Assembly (NCBI RefSeq): GCF_900156605.1
Contig: NZ_FTOA01000006.1
Span: 248,001-312,000 of the forward strand
From: Insolitispirillum peregrinum
GTDB lineage: Bacteria > Pseudomonadota > Alphaproteobacteria > Rhodospirillales > Rhodospirillaceae
Length of the DNA: 64,000 nucleotides
Reading direction: 5' to 3'
In this document: piece after piece, positions 1-9,126 of the stretch
Position numbering within the stretch: the first letter of the stretch is position 1
How the letters are laid out: every line of letters begins with the position of its first letter
Made by a program: the position numbers and the translations under genes
Notes under the pieces: model-generated
The model's database searches: none
Seen by the model: the letters and a program-made list of their open reading frames with translations, nothing else
Told to the model about the DNA's origin: nothing

Positions 1-134
1 TCCAGCGGGTCGAGTGCGAGGACGGAGCGTTTTCGGCCCACACCTACTTCATGACCAACCCCAGCCTGTCGGGCCGTGGCTCGGCGGTCCAGCACCAGCA
101 GCGCCGGGTGCCCCGGCTGGCGCTGAAGGACTAG
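1..134 (+). CDS. ppk: C-terminal end of a probable polyphosphate kinase (partial)
   Basis: An open frame enters from the left edge and stops at TAG 132-134, giving about 43 residues that contain HTYFMTNPSLSGRGSA. From memory this resembles the extreme C-terminus of alphaproteobacterial polyphosphate kinase 1, which makes polyphosphate from ATP. Context supports this: a Ppx/GppA gene follows on the same strand, the usual ppk-ppx order. Too little is visible to see catalytic histidines, so the call rests on the tail plus neighbourhood and could be wrong. Confidence 0.5.
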   Translation, partial: QRVECEDGAFSAHTYFMTNPSLSGRGSAVQHQQRRVPRLALKD

Positions 135-163
135 AGCAGTATACCGCCGGTGAAATTCCCGCA

Positions 164-192
164 GGGCAGGCCATAAAAAGGCCTGCCCTTTT
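164..192 (+). terminator. Rho-independent terminator after the partial first gene
   Basis: A perfect 9-bp stem (GGGCAGGCC / GGCCTGCCC) with a 7-nt A-rich loop is followed by TTTT. It lies 30 bp after the stop of the first gene and before the Ppx/GppA start, so the two genes may be transcribed partly independently. Confidence 0.85.
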
Positions 193-250
193 GGGGGTAT
201 CGCGGTAAAGTCGTTAACCTTCATACAAAGACCAAAAGGCCATTCCGATC

Positions 251-1756
251 ATGATGCCAAAGGATTATTGGGCTACCCCCCAAGCGCCGCGCCGCCGTCC
301 CATCGGTATCATCGACATCGGTTCCAACACCGTCCGGCTGGTGGTCTATGATGGCCTGCACCGCACGCCGATGGCCCTGTTCAACGAAAAGGCCACCTGT
401 GCGCTGGGGCTGACCCTCGAAAGCACCGGCCACCTGAACCCGGATGGTGTGCCGCTGGCCTACGCCGCCATCGAGCGGTTCGTGCGGCTGGCCAATGAAA
501 TGGACCTTGAACGGCTGGACGTGCTGGCCACCGCCGCCTGTCGTGATGCCAAAGACGGCCCGGCCTTCCTTGCCGAGATAGAGCGCCGCTGCAAGGTCCG
601 CGTCCAGTTGCTGTCCGGCGAAGACGAAGCCCGCCGTGCCGCCTATGGGGTGATGTGCTCGCTGACCAACGCCGACGGACTGGTGTGCGATCTGGGCGGT
701 GGCTCGCTGGAACTGGTGGTGGTGGACAGCATGACCTGCCACGCCTTCACCACCCTGCCGCTGGGGGTGCTGCGGCTGGCCTCCAACTCGGGTGGGGATA
801 GCCAGAAAGCGGCCACGATGATCGACCAGCGGCTGGCCAGTGTTGATTTTCTCGATCAGGTCAAGGGACGGCACCTGTATGCCGTCGGCGGATCATGGCG
901 GGCGCTGGCCCAGATCATGATCGACCAGATGAACTACCCCCTGCACGTCCTCGACAATTTTTCCCTGCCCGCCGACAAGGCGCTGGCGATGCTGAACCAG
1001 ATCATCCAGCAGGGCCGCAAGTTGATCGAGCGGGTGAAAAACGTCTCGCGCAAGCGCATCCCCAACCTGCCGCTGGCGGCGCAACTGCTGGCCCGCCTGA
1101 TCGAAATGGCCCAGCCCGATCAGGTGGTGTTCAGCGTGTACGGGATGCGTGAGGGGCAGTTCTTCCTGTCCCTGCCCAAGGACATGCAGGACGGTGACCC
1201 GCTGCTGTCCGCCGCCAGCGAATGGGCGCGCGCCGCCGGGCGGTTCCCGGAACACGGTTCGGAACTGATGGACTGGATGCAGCCACTGTTCCCCGGCGAA
1301 ACGGCACATCTGGCCCGTCTGCGACAGGCGGCCTGCCTGCTGGGGGATATTTTCTGGAGCGAGCACCCCGATTACCGCGCCGAACAGGCCTTCCTGCGCA
1401 TTTTGCGCCTGCCGTTCATGGGCATCGACCACACCGACCGCGCCGCTTTGGCGCTGGCGGTGTACTTCCGCTATACCAGTGATGACAGTCTGGAAGTGGT
1501 GCAGCAGGCGCTGGCCTTGCTGCCGGCAGAGCGCATTGCCCGCGTGCGCACCATCGGAGCCGCCCTGCGGTTGGGCCATACCCTGTCTGGCGGTGTGCCC
1601 GGCCTGCTGTCGCGCACCCGGCTGGAAAAGGGTGCGCAGGTGCTGATGCTGGCGGTGCCGGTGGATGATCCGGTATTCCTGCCGGAGTCCTTTGAAAAGC
1701 GCCTGATCCGTCTGGCTGAAGAGGTCAGGCTGCCGCCGCGTCTGGCGCGGATTTGA
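251..1756 (+). CDS. ppx: Ppx/GppA family exopolyphosphatase
   Basis: 501 residues. It probably releases phosphate from inorganic polyphosphate and/or hydrolyses pppGpp in the cytoplasm. Seen in the sequence: the ASKHA-fold phosphate-1 loop IGIIDIGSNTVRLVVYDG (about residues 18-35), ATAACRDA (about 96-103), and the second loop LVCDLGGGSLELVVV (about 144-158). A long helical C-terminal part follows, as in the longer Ppx members. ATG 251 is followed at once by ATG 254; no strong ribosome site separates them. The gene sits between a probable polyphosphate kinase end and, further on, a polyphosphate:AMP phosphotransferase, so a polyphosphate role is favoured over a purely stringent-response role. 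Motifs alone cannot separate Ppx from GppA. Confidence 0.9.
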   Translation: MMPKDYWATPQAPRRRPIGIIDIGSNTVRLVVYDGLHRTPMALFNEKATCALGLTLESTGHLNPDGVPLAYAAIERFVRLANEMDLERLDVLATAACRDAKDGPAFLAEIERRCKVRVQLLSGEDEARRAAYGVMCSLTNADGLVCDLGGGSLELVVVDSMTCHAFTTLPLGVLRLASNSGGDSQKAATMIDQRLASVDFLDQVKGRHLYAVGGSWRALAQIMIDQMNYPLHVLDNFSLPADKALAMLNQIIQQGRKLIERVKNVSRKRIPNLPLAAQLLARLIEMAQPDQVVFSVYGMREGQFFLSLPKDMQDGDPLLSAASEWARAAGRFPEHGSELMDWMQPLFPGETAHLARLRQAACLLGDIFWSEHPDYRAEQAFLRILRLPFMGIDHTDRAALALAVYFRYTSDDSLEVVQQALALLPAERIARVRTIGAALRLGHTLSGGVPGLLSRTRLEKGAQVLMLAVPVDDPVFLPESFEKRLIRLAEEVRLPPRLARI

Positions 1757-1763
1757 TCCTCCA

Positions 1764-1797
1764 TCCCCCGGAGCAATGACACCATCGCTCCGGGGGG
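1764..1797. terminator. Hairpin between convergent genes
   Basis: CCCCCGGAGC pairs with GCTCCGGGGG around a 12-nt loop. It lies between the stops of the Ppx/GppA gene (plus) and the aminotransferase (minus). There is no U-tract on either side, so it is a plausible bidirectional 3'-end structure rather than a classic intrinsic terminator. Confidence 0.55.
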
Positions 1798-1813
1798 AGG
1801 GGGAACGCCTGCC

Positions 1814-3037
1814 TTACTCGGCGGCTTGCCGGGCTTCGCTGATCATCGTTGACAGCAGGGCACCCAGACGCTTGATGCCCTCGTCGATCTTGGCGTCGGT
1901 CATCAGCGAGAAGCTGAGGCGCAGGGTGTTGCGGCCCGAGCGGTCGGCGAAGAAGGCCGAGCCGGGGACGAACGCCACCCGGGCATCCTGAATCGCCCGA
2001 CCCAGGACTTCGGCGCCGTCCATGCCGTCAGGCAGGGTGACCCAGATGAACATCCCGCCCTGCGGTTTGGTCCAGCTGACCGAGGCCGGCATGTACTTTT
2101 CCAGCGCATTGAGGGTGGCGTGGCGGCGCTGGTTATAGGTGGCGCGGATGCGTTCGAGGTTCGACAGCATCGTCTTCGACGCCACCTCGTACATCACCAT
2201 CTGGTTCAGCGTGCTGGTGTGCAGGTCGCTGGCCTGCTTGATCAGCACCAGCTTGCTGATCACCGCCTTCGGTGCCACCAGCCAGCCCAGACGCAGGGCC
2301 GGAACGACGGTCTTGGAGAAGGTACCGGAATAGATCACCCGGCCATTGTCGATGCCGCCCTTGCGTTCGGCTTCGATCGCCATCAGCGGCGGCAGGGCTT
2401 CGCCTTCGTAGCGCAGCTTTTCATAGGCGGCGTCTTCGATCAGCGGCATGTCCAGCCGTTCGGCCAGATCGAGCGCGGCCAGACGCTGTTCCATGGTCAG
2501 GCTGACGCCGGTCGGGTTCTGAAAGTCCGGCATGATGTAGCCAAAGCGCGGCGAGCCCTTGGCGGCAATGGCGGCTTCGTCTTCGGCGGTTTCCGGGAAC
2601 GGCACATAGGTCGGCTGATAGCTGTTGAACGCCTGCAACGCCCCCAGATAGGTCGGGCGGGCGACCATCACCTGCGAGTCAGGGTTGATGAACAGGCGGC
2701 CAAGAAATTCCAGTGCCTGCTGCGAGCCGTTGGTGATGATGATGTTGTCGGCGTCGCACGGCACACCGAGGGTGCCCATGTAGTCGGCCAGCCACTGGCG
2801 CAGCGGGGCATAGCCTTCGCTGACCGAATACTGCAGGGCCAGAGCGGCGCGGGCCGGATCGCTGAGGATGCCGTCATAGCTGGCGCGAATGGCGTCGAGC
2901 GGGAACAGCTCGGGGTCGGGGATGCCTCCGGCGAAGGAAATGATGTCCGGCTGGTCAAGCAGCTTGAGCAGTTCGCGGATTTCCGACGCGGCCATGCGGC
3001 TGGCGCGCGCGGCGTAGTGAGCATCCCAATCGAGCAT
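1814..3037 (-). CDS. PLP-dependent class I/II aminotransferase (2-aminoadipate/MocR-like group)
   Basis: 407 residues from ATG 3037, a fold-type I aminotransferase. Seen: SFAGGIPDPELFP near the N-terminus, the TNGSQQALEFLGRL cofactor region, PDFQNPTG, the PLP lysine in YSGTFSKTV (about K242), and RLGWL after it. The pattern matches the family of 2-aminoadipate aminotransferase (LysN) and the enzyme half of MocR regulators, but there is no HTH domain. The start at 3037 (MLDWDAHY) has GAGGAA upstream; ATG 3055 is an alternative. Substrate cannot be read from sequence. It lies between two polyphosphate genes without an obvious pathway link. Confidence 0.85.
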   Translation of the reverse strand: MLDWDAHYAARASRMAASEIRELLKLLDQPDIISFAGGIPDPELFPLDAIRASYDGILSDPARAALALQYSVSEGYAPLRQWLADYMGTLGVPCDADNIIITNGSQQALEFLGRLFINPDSQVMVARPTYLGALQAFNSYQPTYVPFPETAEDEAAIAAKGSPRFGYIMPDFQNPTGVSLTMEQRLAALDLAERLDMPLIEDAAYEKLRYEGEALPPLMAIEAERKGGIDNGRVIYSGTFSKTVVPALRLGWLVAPKAVISKLVLIKQASDLHTSTLNQMVMYEVASKTMLSNLERIRATYNQRRHATLNALEKYMPASVSWTKPQGGMFIWVTLPDGMDGAEVLGRAIQDARVAFVPGSAFFADRSGRNTLRLSFSLMTDAKIDEGIKRLGALLSTMISEARQAAE

Positions 3038-3189
3038 TGCGAAGGTATTCCTCATAGAGAAGCCGGTAGATGGATCAGCGCCTTGCAAGGCAAAGGGCAC
3101 ACCGGCGACAAAACAGTACAGCGGCTCATCCTAGCCCAAGCTGCTGGCGCTGCGAAGTGGGGCTTGACAAATTTTTTTCTTCGCAATTG

Positions 3190-3224
3190 CAAAAGAAAAC
3201 AGGCGTTGCCGCCGCAACGCCTGT
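3190..3224 (-). terminator. Rho-independent terminator of pap
   Basis: CAGGCGTTGC pairs with GCAACGCCTG around a 4-nt loop. On the minus strand it is followed by TTTTCTTTT. It lies about 50 bp past the stop of the polyphosphate:AMP phosphotransferase gene. Confidence 0.8.
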
Positions 3225-3276
3225 CCATGCTCCCCATGATCGGGGATGATCTTTGCCGGATCACTACCGGATGGCT

Positions 3277-4902
3277 TTACTTGTCTTTTTTCTTCTCGCT
3301 GACCAGCAGGCCGCGCCGCTCAAGGGCCTCTTCCAGCTTTTTGATCACCGTTTCGACCACCTTGACGCGGGCAAACTGCTTGTCGTTGGCTTCGATCAGC
3401 GTCCACGGCGCCTTGCGGGTCGAGGTGCGCTCGATCATGTCGTTGACCGCGCTTTCATAGTCGTCCCACTTGTCGCGGTTGCGCCAGTCTTCGTCGGTCA
3501 GCTTCCACTGTTTCCACGGAATGGACTGCCGGTCCTTGAAGCGGGTCAGCTGTTCTTCCTTGGTGATGTGTAGCCAGAACTTGCCCAGCACCATGCCGGA
3601 ATCGACCAGTTGTTCTTCAAAGTCGTTGATCTCGCCATAGGCCCGCATCCACTCCTCGGTGGTGGCAAAGCCTTCGATCCGTTCGACCAGCACCCGGCCA
3701 TACCACGAGCGGTCGTAAATGGTGGCGTGACCGGCCCGGCCCAGATGACGCCAGAACCGCCACAGGTAATGGTGGGCTTTTTCTTCATCGGTGGGGGCGG
3801 CAATCGGGATCACCTTGAAATCACCGCTGTCCATCGACGAGGTGATCCGGCGGATGGTGCCGCCCTTGCCCGCCGCATCCCAGCCTTCAAACATCAGGGT
3901 GGTGGAAATGCCGGCGGCCTTGGCCTGCCGGAACAGGTGGTGCAGACGGGCGCGGGCAATCGCCAGACGGCTGTTGTAGTCTTTCTTGGTGAGGGTCTGC
4001 TTCATGTCCAGCGCCTCGAGCACCGTCGGCTGGTGCGGCAGGCGCACCGAAACCATCCCGGTGCCCTGACGGCCGATGTCAGCCACCACATGCGGGCCGT
4101 CGGCGGTGTCGGTCAAGGTCGGCTGAATGGTGGTGACCTTTTTCTTTTCTTCCTCGCGCAGGGCAGCGGCCAGCCGCTTTTTCATCGCGATGGCTTCCAT
4201 GTGGCGCAGGGCGGCATCACGGATGGTGGTCAGCACCGACAGCGAGCGATAGCGGGGATCGGTGCCTTCAACGATCGACCACGGCGCGTGACCGGCCGAG
4301 GTCACCCGGATGGTGCGTTCGGCGGCGGCGATGAACTGGTCATAGCGTTCCCAGTTGGCCCAATCCGTTTTGGAAATCCGCCAGGATTCGTTCGGGTCCT
4401 TTTCCAGCTTTTTCAGCCGCTTGCGCTGCTCGTCCTTGCTGAGATGCATCCAGAATTTCAGGATCAGCGCGCCATCGTCAGCCAGCATCTTTTCATGGGT
4501 GTTGATGCGGGCCAGCCGTTCGTCCAGCTCGGCGTCGCTGATCCGCCCCTGGGCATGGTCAAGCACCGGGGCCGAATACCACGACCGCAGCACGCAGCCG
4601 ATCTTGCCGTTGGCGGGCAGATCACGCCAGTACCGCCAGTATTCCGGGCGCTGACGTTCTTCGTCGGTGCTGTCGCCGTAGGCATGGGTTTCGATCCAGC
4701 GCGGGTCCATCCACTCGTTGATCAGGTTGACGCTTTCGCCCTTGCCTGCACCATCGACACCGGCAAACACCAGCAGCACCGGAAAGCCTGCGGTTCGCAG
4801 TTTCTGTTGCAGGTCAACCAGTTCAATCCGCAAGGCGGGGGCGAGCTGGTCGAATTCTTCCTTTGAAACCTTGCGACCCAGTTCTGCGGTACGGAACATC
4901 AT
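3277..4902 (-). CDS. pap: Polyphosphate:AMP phosphotransferase (two-domain PPK2)
   Basis: 541 residues with two tandem PPK2-type P-loop kinase domains, as in the PAP enzyme that phosphorylates AMP to ADP with polyphosphate. Domain 1 has Walker A GVDGAGKGESVNLINEW (about 47-63) and a PPK2-like SWYSAPV segment. Domain 2 has FEGWDAAGKGGTIRRI (about 312-327), then YDRSWYGRVLVERIEG and a lid-like WKQWKLTDEDWRNR region. Both P-loops look intact. An AAGGGAAAG run lies just upstream of ATG 4902. The neighbouring Ppx/GppA and probable ppk genes make a polyphosphate-metabolism block, although the aminotransferase interrupts it. Confidence 0.92.
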   Translation of the reverse strand: MMFRTAELGRKVSKEEFDQLAPALRIELVDLQQKLRTAGFPVLLVFAGVDGAGKGESVNLINEWMDPRWIETHAYGDSTDEERQRPEYWRYWRDLPANGKIGCVLRSWYSAPVLDHAQGRISDAELDERLARINTHEKMLADDGALILKFWMHLSKDEQRKRLKKLEKDPNESWRISKTDWANWERYDQFIAAAERTIRVTSAGHAPWSIVEGTDPRYRSLSVLTTIRDAALRHMEAIAMKKRLAAALREEEKKKVTTIQPTLTDTADGPHVVADIGRQGTGMVSVRLPHQPTVLEALDMKQTLTKKDYNSRLAIARARLHHLFRQAKAAGISTTLMFEGWDAAGKGGTIRRITSSMDSGDFKVIPIAAPTDEEKAHHYLWRFWRHLGRAGHATIYDRSWYGRVLVERIEGFATTEEWMRAYGEINDFEEQLVDSGMVLGKFWLHITKEEQLTRFKDRQSIPWKQWKLTDEDWRNRDKWDDYESAVNDMIERTSTRKAPWTLIEANDKQFARVKVVETVIKKLEEALERRGLLVSEKKKDK

Positions 4903-5316
4903 CAGTGCTTTCCCTTATCCCGATTGATCCGGCAGCGACGGAGCGCCCGACACAGGGGACGGATCATGTCCTGTGCACAGGGTGCGCCAACCCGGAAGCC
5001 TAGACTAGCCGATCAGGGCGCAGGCGCAACCCGTCCGAGCGGTCTTCCCCCCCTGCAATAAGTTATAGGTCTGTATGGAATGGGCTTTTGGCCCAACCAC
5101 CGACAGCTTTTCCCACCCGGAATGGCAGGGCCGCGTTCGCAGGGGCTGGATTCCTTGCGCTATCCGTGACATAGAAAAGCGCCGTCGTGCGTCCGGATAT
5201 CGATCGGCCAACGAACGCGGGGGACCCCGTACCCCGGCCCGTCGCCGGAGGAGAGCGCACGAAGGCCAGTTTCCTAAAGGTGGACCGTGGCCCGGCCACC
5301 ATCAGCGGAGGTAATT
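4903..5316. other. Divergent intergenic region between pap and gap
   Basis: 414 bp with no convincing gene; short frames on both strands show no coding pattern. It must carry the promoters of pap (minus) and gap (plus). A strong Shine-Dalgarno (GGAGG) ends 6 bp before the gap ATG. I found no clear operator, riboswitch or terminator. Confidence 0.6.
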
Positions 5317-6324
5317 ATGGCTGTTCGCGTTGCGATTAATGGGTTTGGTCGTATCGGTCGTCTGGTTCTGCGCGCTTTGATCGAGTCCAAGCGGACCGAT
5401 ATCGAAGTGGTCGCGATCAACGACCTTGGCCCGGTGGAAACCAACGCCCACCTGCTGAAGTACGACTCGGTGCATGGCATTCTGCCGGCCGACGTGAAGG
5501 CGGAAGACGGCAAGCTGGTCATCGACGGCAAGGCCATCCAGTGCTTCGCCGAGCGTGACCCGAAGGCCCTGAAGTGGGGCGATCTGGGCGTCGATATCGT
5601 CGCCGAGTGCACCGGTATCTTCTCTGACCGTGACAAGGCCGCCGTGCACCTGGCCTGCGGTGCCAAGCGCGTGCTGGTTTCCGCCCCGTCCAACGGTGCC
5701 GACCTGACCGTTGTTTACGGCGTCAACCATCAGCTGCTGACCAGCGAACATCTGGTGGTGTCCAACGCGTCCTGCACCACCAACTGCCTTGCCCCGGTGG
5801 CCTCGGTCCTGCATGCCGAATTCGGCATCGAAAAGGGCTTCATGACCACCATCCACGCCTACACCGGCGACCAGAGCACCGTGGACACCCTGCACAAGGA
5901 CCTGTACCGCGCCCGCGCTGCTGCCATGTCGATGATCCCGACCTCCACCGGTGCCGCCAAGGCCGTCGGTCTGGTGCTGCCGGAACTGAAGGGCAAGCTG
6001 GACGGCGTTGCCATCCGCGTTCCGACCGCCAACGTCTCGATGGTTGACCTGAAGGTGAACCTGGCCAAGTCCACCACTGCCGCCGACGTCAACGCCGCCA
6101 TCAAGGCCGCGTCGGAAGGCAAGCTGAAGGGCGTGCTGGGCTACAACACCCTGCCGCTGGTGTCGATCGACTACAACCACTGCCCGAACAGCTCGACCTT
6201 CGACGCGCCGGGCACCAAGGTGATGGATGGCAACTTCCTGCGCATCATGACCTGGTACGACAACGAGTGGGGCTTCTCGAACCGCATGCTCGACACCGCC
6301 GTCGAGATGTCGAAGCACTTCTAA
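5317..6324 (+). CDS. gap: Glyceraldehyde-3-phosphate dehydrogenase, type I
   Basis: 335 residues, full length. Catalyses phosphorylation and oxidation of glyceraldehyde-3-phosphate with NAD(P) in glycolysis/gluconeogenesis. Seen: N-terminal Rossmann motif INGFGRIGRLVLRA, the active-site SNASCTTNC with catalytic Cys153, and HAYTGDQ and WYDNEWGFSNRMLD typical of GAPDH. The start at 5317 (MAVRVAING) is chosen over an upstream in-frame ATG at 5287 because GCGGAGG lies just before 5317. It is followed by pgk, the usual alphaproteobacterial order, but a strong terminator hairpin separates them. Confidence 0.98.
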   Translation: MAVRVAINGFGRIGRLVLRALIESKRTDIEVVAINDLGPVETNAHLLKYDSVHGILPADVKAEDGKLVIDGKAIQCFAERDPKALKWGDLGVDIVAECTGIFSDRDKAAVHLACGAKRVLVSAPSNGADLTVVYGVNHQLLTSEHLVVSNASCTTNCLAPVASVLHAEFGIEKGFMTTIHAYTGDQSTVDTLHKDLYRARAAAMSMIPTSTGAAKAVGLVLPELKGKLDGVAIRVPTANVSMVDLKVNLAKSTTAADVNAAIKAASEGKLKGVLGYNTLPLVSIDYNHCPNSSTFDAPGTKVMDGNFLRIMTWYDNEWGFSNRMLDTAVEMSKHF

Positions 6325-6338
6325 TCGAAGTCTTTGAG

Positions 6339-6410
6339 CGCCGCCGGGCAGGATCGGGGAAAGGGGTGTTGCGGCATCCCTTTCCCGCCTGCTCTGGCGG
6401 CGTTTCTTTT
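6339..6410 (+). terminator. Long hairpin terminator between gap and pgk
   Basis: Outer arms CGCCGCC / GGCGGCG and inner arms GGGAAAGGG / CCCTTTCCC form an extended interrupted stem, followed by TTTCTTTT. It sits 15 bp after the gap stop and could attenuate transcription into pgk. Confidence 0.8.
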
Positions 6411-6451
6411 CTGTTGCTCCAGCAATTCCCCATTTTCAAGAGGCTGACATC

Positions 6452-7645
6452 ATGGCCAATTTCAAGACGCTTGATGATATCGACGTAAAGGGCAAGCGCG
6501 TGGTGGTCCGTTCGGACCTGAACGTGCCGATGAAGGATGGCAAGGTCACTGACGCCACCCGCATCGAACGCTCGGCAGAAACCATCCGCGAGCTGATGGA
6601 AAAGGGCGCAAAGGTGGTGGTGGTCAGCCACTTCGGCCGTCCGAAGGGCGAACGCGTGGCCGAAATGAGCCTGAAGCCGGTGGCCGATGCCCTGGCCGTG
6701 GTGCTGGGCAAGCCGGTGGCCTTTGCCGATGACTGCGTCGGCCCGGCGGCCAAAACCGTGGTCAACGCGCTGGTCGATGGCGAAGTGGCAATGCTGGAAA
6801 ACCTGCGCTACCACAAGGCCGAAGAAAAGAACGATCCCGATTTCGCCCGTCAGCTGGCCGAGCTGGGCGACATCTATGTCAACGACGCCTTTTCGACCGC
6901 CCACCGTGCCCATGCCTCGACCGAAGCCATCGCCCAGCTGCTGCCGAACGCCGCTGGCCGTCTGATGCAGGCCGAACTGGTGGCGCTGGGCAAGGCGCTG
7001 GAACACCCGGCCAAGCCGGTGGCCGCCATCGTTGGCGGTGCCAAGGTTTCGACCAAGCTCGACCTGCTGGGCAACATGGTCTCCAAGGTCGATGTGCTGA
7101 TCATCGGCGGCGGCATGGCCAACACCTTCCTGTATGCGCAGGGCAAGGATGTCGGCAAGTCGCTGTGTGAAAAGGACATGGCCGATACCGCCCGCGAAAT
7201 TCTCGCCAAGGCCGAAACCGCTGGCTGCACCTTCATCCTGCCGACCGATGCGGTGATCGCAGGCGAATTCGCCGCCAACGCCGACAACAGCGTGGTGTCG
7301 GTCGATGCCGTTCCGGCCGACCAGATGATCCTCGACGTCGGCCCGGCCAGCGTCGAAGCCCTGAAGGCCAAGCTGGCCGAGTGCAAGACGCTGGTGTGGA
7401 ACGGCCCGCTGGGCGCGTTTGAAATCACTCCGTTCGATGCCGCCACCAACGCCGTTGCCCAGGCCGCTGCCGCGCTGACCAACGCCGGGTCACTGCTGAC
7501 CGTTGCCGGTGGTGGTGACACCGTTGGCGCGCTGGCCCATGCCGGTGTGGTTGACCAGTTCTCCTATGTTTCCACCGCTGGCGGGGCGTTCCTCGAGTGG
7601 CTGGAAGGCAAGGACCTGCCGGGTGTGGCGGCGCTGAAGCGTTAA
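6452..7645 (+). CDS. pgk: Phosphoglycerate kinase
   Basis: 397 residues, full length for the family. Transfers phosphate from 1,3-bisphosphoglycerate to ADP. Seen: [19 protein letters not shown] near residue 24, the substrate-binding [33 protein letters not shown], the ATP-domain [12 protein letters not shown], and the C-terminal [11 protein letters not shown] loop. AAGAGG lies about 9 bp before the ATG. It follows gap with a 127-bp gap that contains a terminator hairpin. Confidence 0.98.
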   Translation: MANFKTLDDIDVKGKRVVVRSDLNVPMKDGKVTDATRIERSAETIRELMEKGAKVVVVSHFGRPKGERVAEMSLKPVADALAVVLGKPVAFADDCVGPAAKTVVNALVDGEVAMLENLRYHKAEEKNDPDFARQLAELGDIYVNDAFSTAHRAHASTEAIAQLLPNAAGRLMQAELVALGKALEHPAKPVAAIVGGAKVSTKLDLLGNMVSKVDVLIIGGGMANTFLYAQGKDVGKSLCEKDMADTAREILAKAETAGCTFILPTDAVIAGEFAANADNSVVSVDAVPADQMILDVGPASVEALKAKLAECKTLVWNGPLGAFEITPFDAATNAVAQAAAALTNAGSLLTVAGGGDTVGALAHAGVVDQFSYVSTAGGAFLEWLEGKDLPGVAALKR

Positions 7646-7669
7646 GCCTTCCCTCTTCCTGTCCTGTCG

Positions 7670-7706
7670 CAAAACCCGTCCCCGATGCCTTGGGGGCGGG
7701 TTTTGT
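7670..7706 (+). terminator. Rho-independent terminator of pgk
   Basis: CAAAACCCG and CGGGTTTTG pair, with CCCC/GGGG continuing inward, 25 bp after the pgk stop. The A-rich 5' arm and T-rich 3' arm make it work in both directions. Confidence 0.85.
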
Positions 7707-7822
7707 CGTTCAGTAAACATCTTGCAACTTTTCCCATGGTAGACTGCCAAATGCCGTCAGGACTGGCGGGGTCATTTACAGCAAGCCCAGAGTCATGAAT
7801 AATCGCTTATGGGGAGAATAGG

Positions 7823-8404
7823 ATGGGACATCTCATCGCTATAAGAGATAGGCAGAAAGCTCTGGGGATGTGTGACAAGGACGCGATGATGGGTTCTGAG
7901 CAGGCACACGGCATAGCCGCGGACAACGGGCAGGCGTTCCTGCTGTGGCAGGAAAAAGTCAGCAATGCCAACATCAACTCACAAACACTGTTGGCGACAG
8001 ACTACCTGAACCACTTCAATGAAATCGTCATGCTGATTGACATGGTTCCGGACATGCCCGAATTGCTGGACGAATGCCGGGAATGGCAGCCGAAAAGCTA
8101 CCCCGAGCACTTTCAGGACAGCATGTTTTCTGACCGTGATCTGGCAATCGAAGCCTATCAGCACGTCCCGGTCGAATTTCTGGTTCCGTTTGAAGACACT
8201 GTTACCCTGATGAACGACATGGTAACCCAATCGGTAACCCGCCTGACGGCAGCCCAGGAGCTGAACGATCCCGAATTGCTGAAGGTCCGCTGCCATGCCG
8301 CATCCCGTGGGTTGCAGCGGCTGATGGATGTCGCCAACGCCATTATTCACGGGTCCAGCCGAACGATGGCGCAAAATGAAATTGACCAGCTGATGGGCTT
8401 TTGA
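7823..8404 (+). CDS. Conserved-looking hypothetical protein, 193 aa
   Basis: Not recognised. It is predicted to be soluble, with no signal peptide or membrane segment. It is acidic and rich in Met, Asp, Glu and His (for example MLIDMVPDMPELLDECREW at about 69-87) and appears mostly alpha-helical. GGGGAGA about 9 bp before ATG 7823 supports the start. It stands alone, 58 bp before a ModE-like regulator on the same strand, so cotranscription is possible. The codon use is normal for the window, which supports a real gene, but no function is proposed. Confidence 0.7.
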   Translation: MGHLIAIRDRQKALGMCDKDAMMGSEQAHGIAADNGQAFLLWQEKVSNANINSQTLLATDYLNHFNEIVMLIDMVPDMPELLDECREWQPKSYPEHFQDSMFSDRDLAIEAYQHVPVEFLVPFEDTVTLMNDMVTQSVTRLTAAQELNDPELLKVRCHAASRGLQRLMDVANAIIHGSSRTMAQNEIDQLMGF

Positions 8405-8462
8405 TCTTCTGGGACTCTGGTAAAACCCATTTTCAATTTATGGGTATATGAAAGGGTCCACT

Positions 8463-8840
8463 GTGGCTGATTCTCATTCCTTACGCGTCCGCCTGCGCCT
8501 GAAGGCCGGGCCAAAGCTGGTTCTGGGGCCGGGCCGTCTGGAAATCCTGCAAGGCATTGCTGAAACCGGCTCCATCTCGGCTGCCGCGCGCGGTATGGAG
8601 ATGTCCTATCGGCGGGCGTGGCTGCTGGTCGATGACATCAACCATTGCTTTGAATCCCCCCTGGTCGAGTCGGTGACCGGAGGCAAACGGGGCGGCGGCG
8701 CCCGGTTGACTGCGCTGGGTGAACAGGTGGTGGCCGCCTATGTCCGCTTGCTGGAAAAAACCGATCAGGCCATTGCCGCCGAACGGGCCGAGCTGGAAAG
8801 CCTGCTGGCCGAAATCCTGCCATCCCCGAACAACGAATAA
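8463..8840 (+). CDS. ModE-type winged-helix transcriptional regulator (N-terminal domain only)
   Basis: 125 residues from GTG 8463; an in-frame ATG at 8448 is the alternative. AAAGGG 6 bp before the GTG favours the shorter form. The fold is the LysR-like winged helix of ModE: LGPGRLEILQGIAETGSISAAARG, then MSYRRAWLLVDDINHCF recognition-helix region and the GG(K)RGGGARLT wing. The C-terminal molybdate-binding MOP domains of full ModE are absent. Such short proteins occur in molybdenum regulation, but no molybdate transport genes are in the window, so the ligand is unknown. Confidence 0.85.
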   Translation: MADSHSLRVRLRLKAGPKLVLGPGRLEILQGIAETGSISAAARGMEMSYRRAWLLVDDINHCFESPLVESVTGGKRGGGARLTALGEQVVAAYVRLLEKTDQAIAAERAELESLLAEILPSPNNE

Positions 8841-8887
8841 AGACCCCGGCTGTGAGCGCATCAGCGGTCACACACAGGGAACAAGGA

Positions 8888-8936
8888 TGTGGAGCGCTGC
8901 TCCACACCTCGCCGGGGCCAGTCGGTCTCAGACTCC
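8888..8936 (-). repeat. Dispersed double-hairpin repeat, copy A (diverged)
   Basis: One of five copies of a repeat made of a TGGAGCAGCGCTCCA-type palindrome and a GGGGCC-type hairpin joined by GCGAGGT. Here the first palindrome (TGTGGAGCGCTGCTCCACA) is perfect but the second is degraded. The A-rich tail CATTCAAAGAAAAAA resembles the tail of copy C near 53770. Confidence 0.75.
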
Positions 8937-9063
8937 ATTCCTTTGCATTCAAAGAAAAAATGGGGGTTCGGGGCATTGACCCCCGAGCAGTTCAGGCGGC
9001 AGCCTGCACTTTACTTACCAACTGCCGTGTACTGTGACCGGACGCAGGTACGTTGCTCTAACC

Positions 9064-9126
9064 TTTTGTTTTGTCGCATTGTTCTTGCGAAAACCGGTTC
9101 TCACTTTTCGCACAATGCTCTAAAAG
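9064..9126 (+). repeat. Second dispersed repeat family, copy 1
   Basis: Shares TTTTGTTTTGTCGC and GCGAAAACCGG with copies near 10545 and 58733 (reverse). The inner part GCGAAAA...TTTTCGC is an imperfect palindrome. It overlaps the last codons of the SdhAF4 gene, so it may shape that gene's mRNA end. Confidence 0.7.

Noticed and set aside
5287-5316. Upstream ATG extension of gap
   Set aside because: The GAPDH N-terminus and a strong GGAGG both fix the start at 5317.
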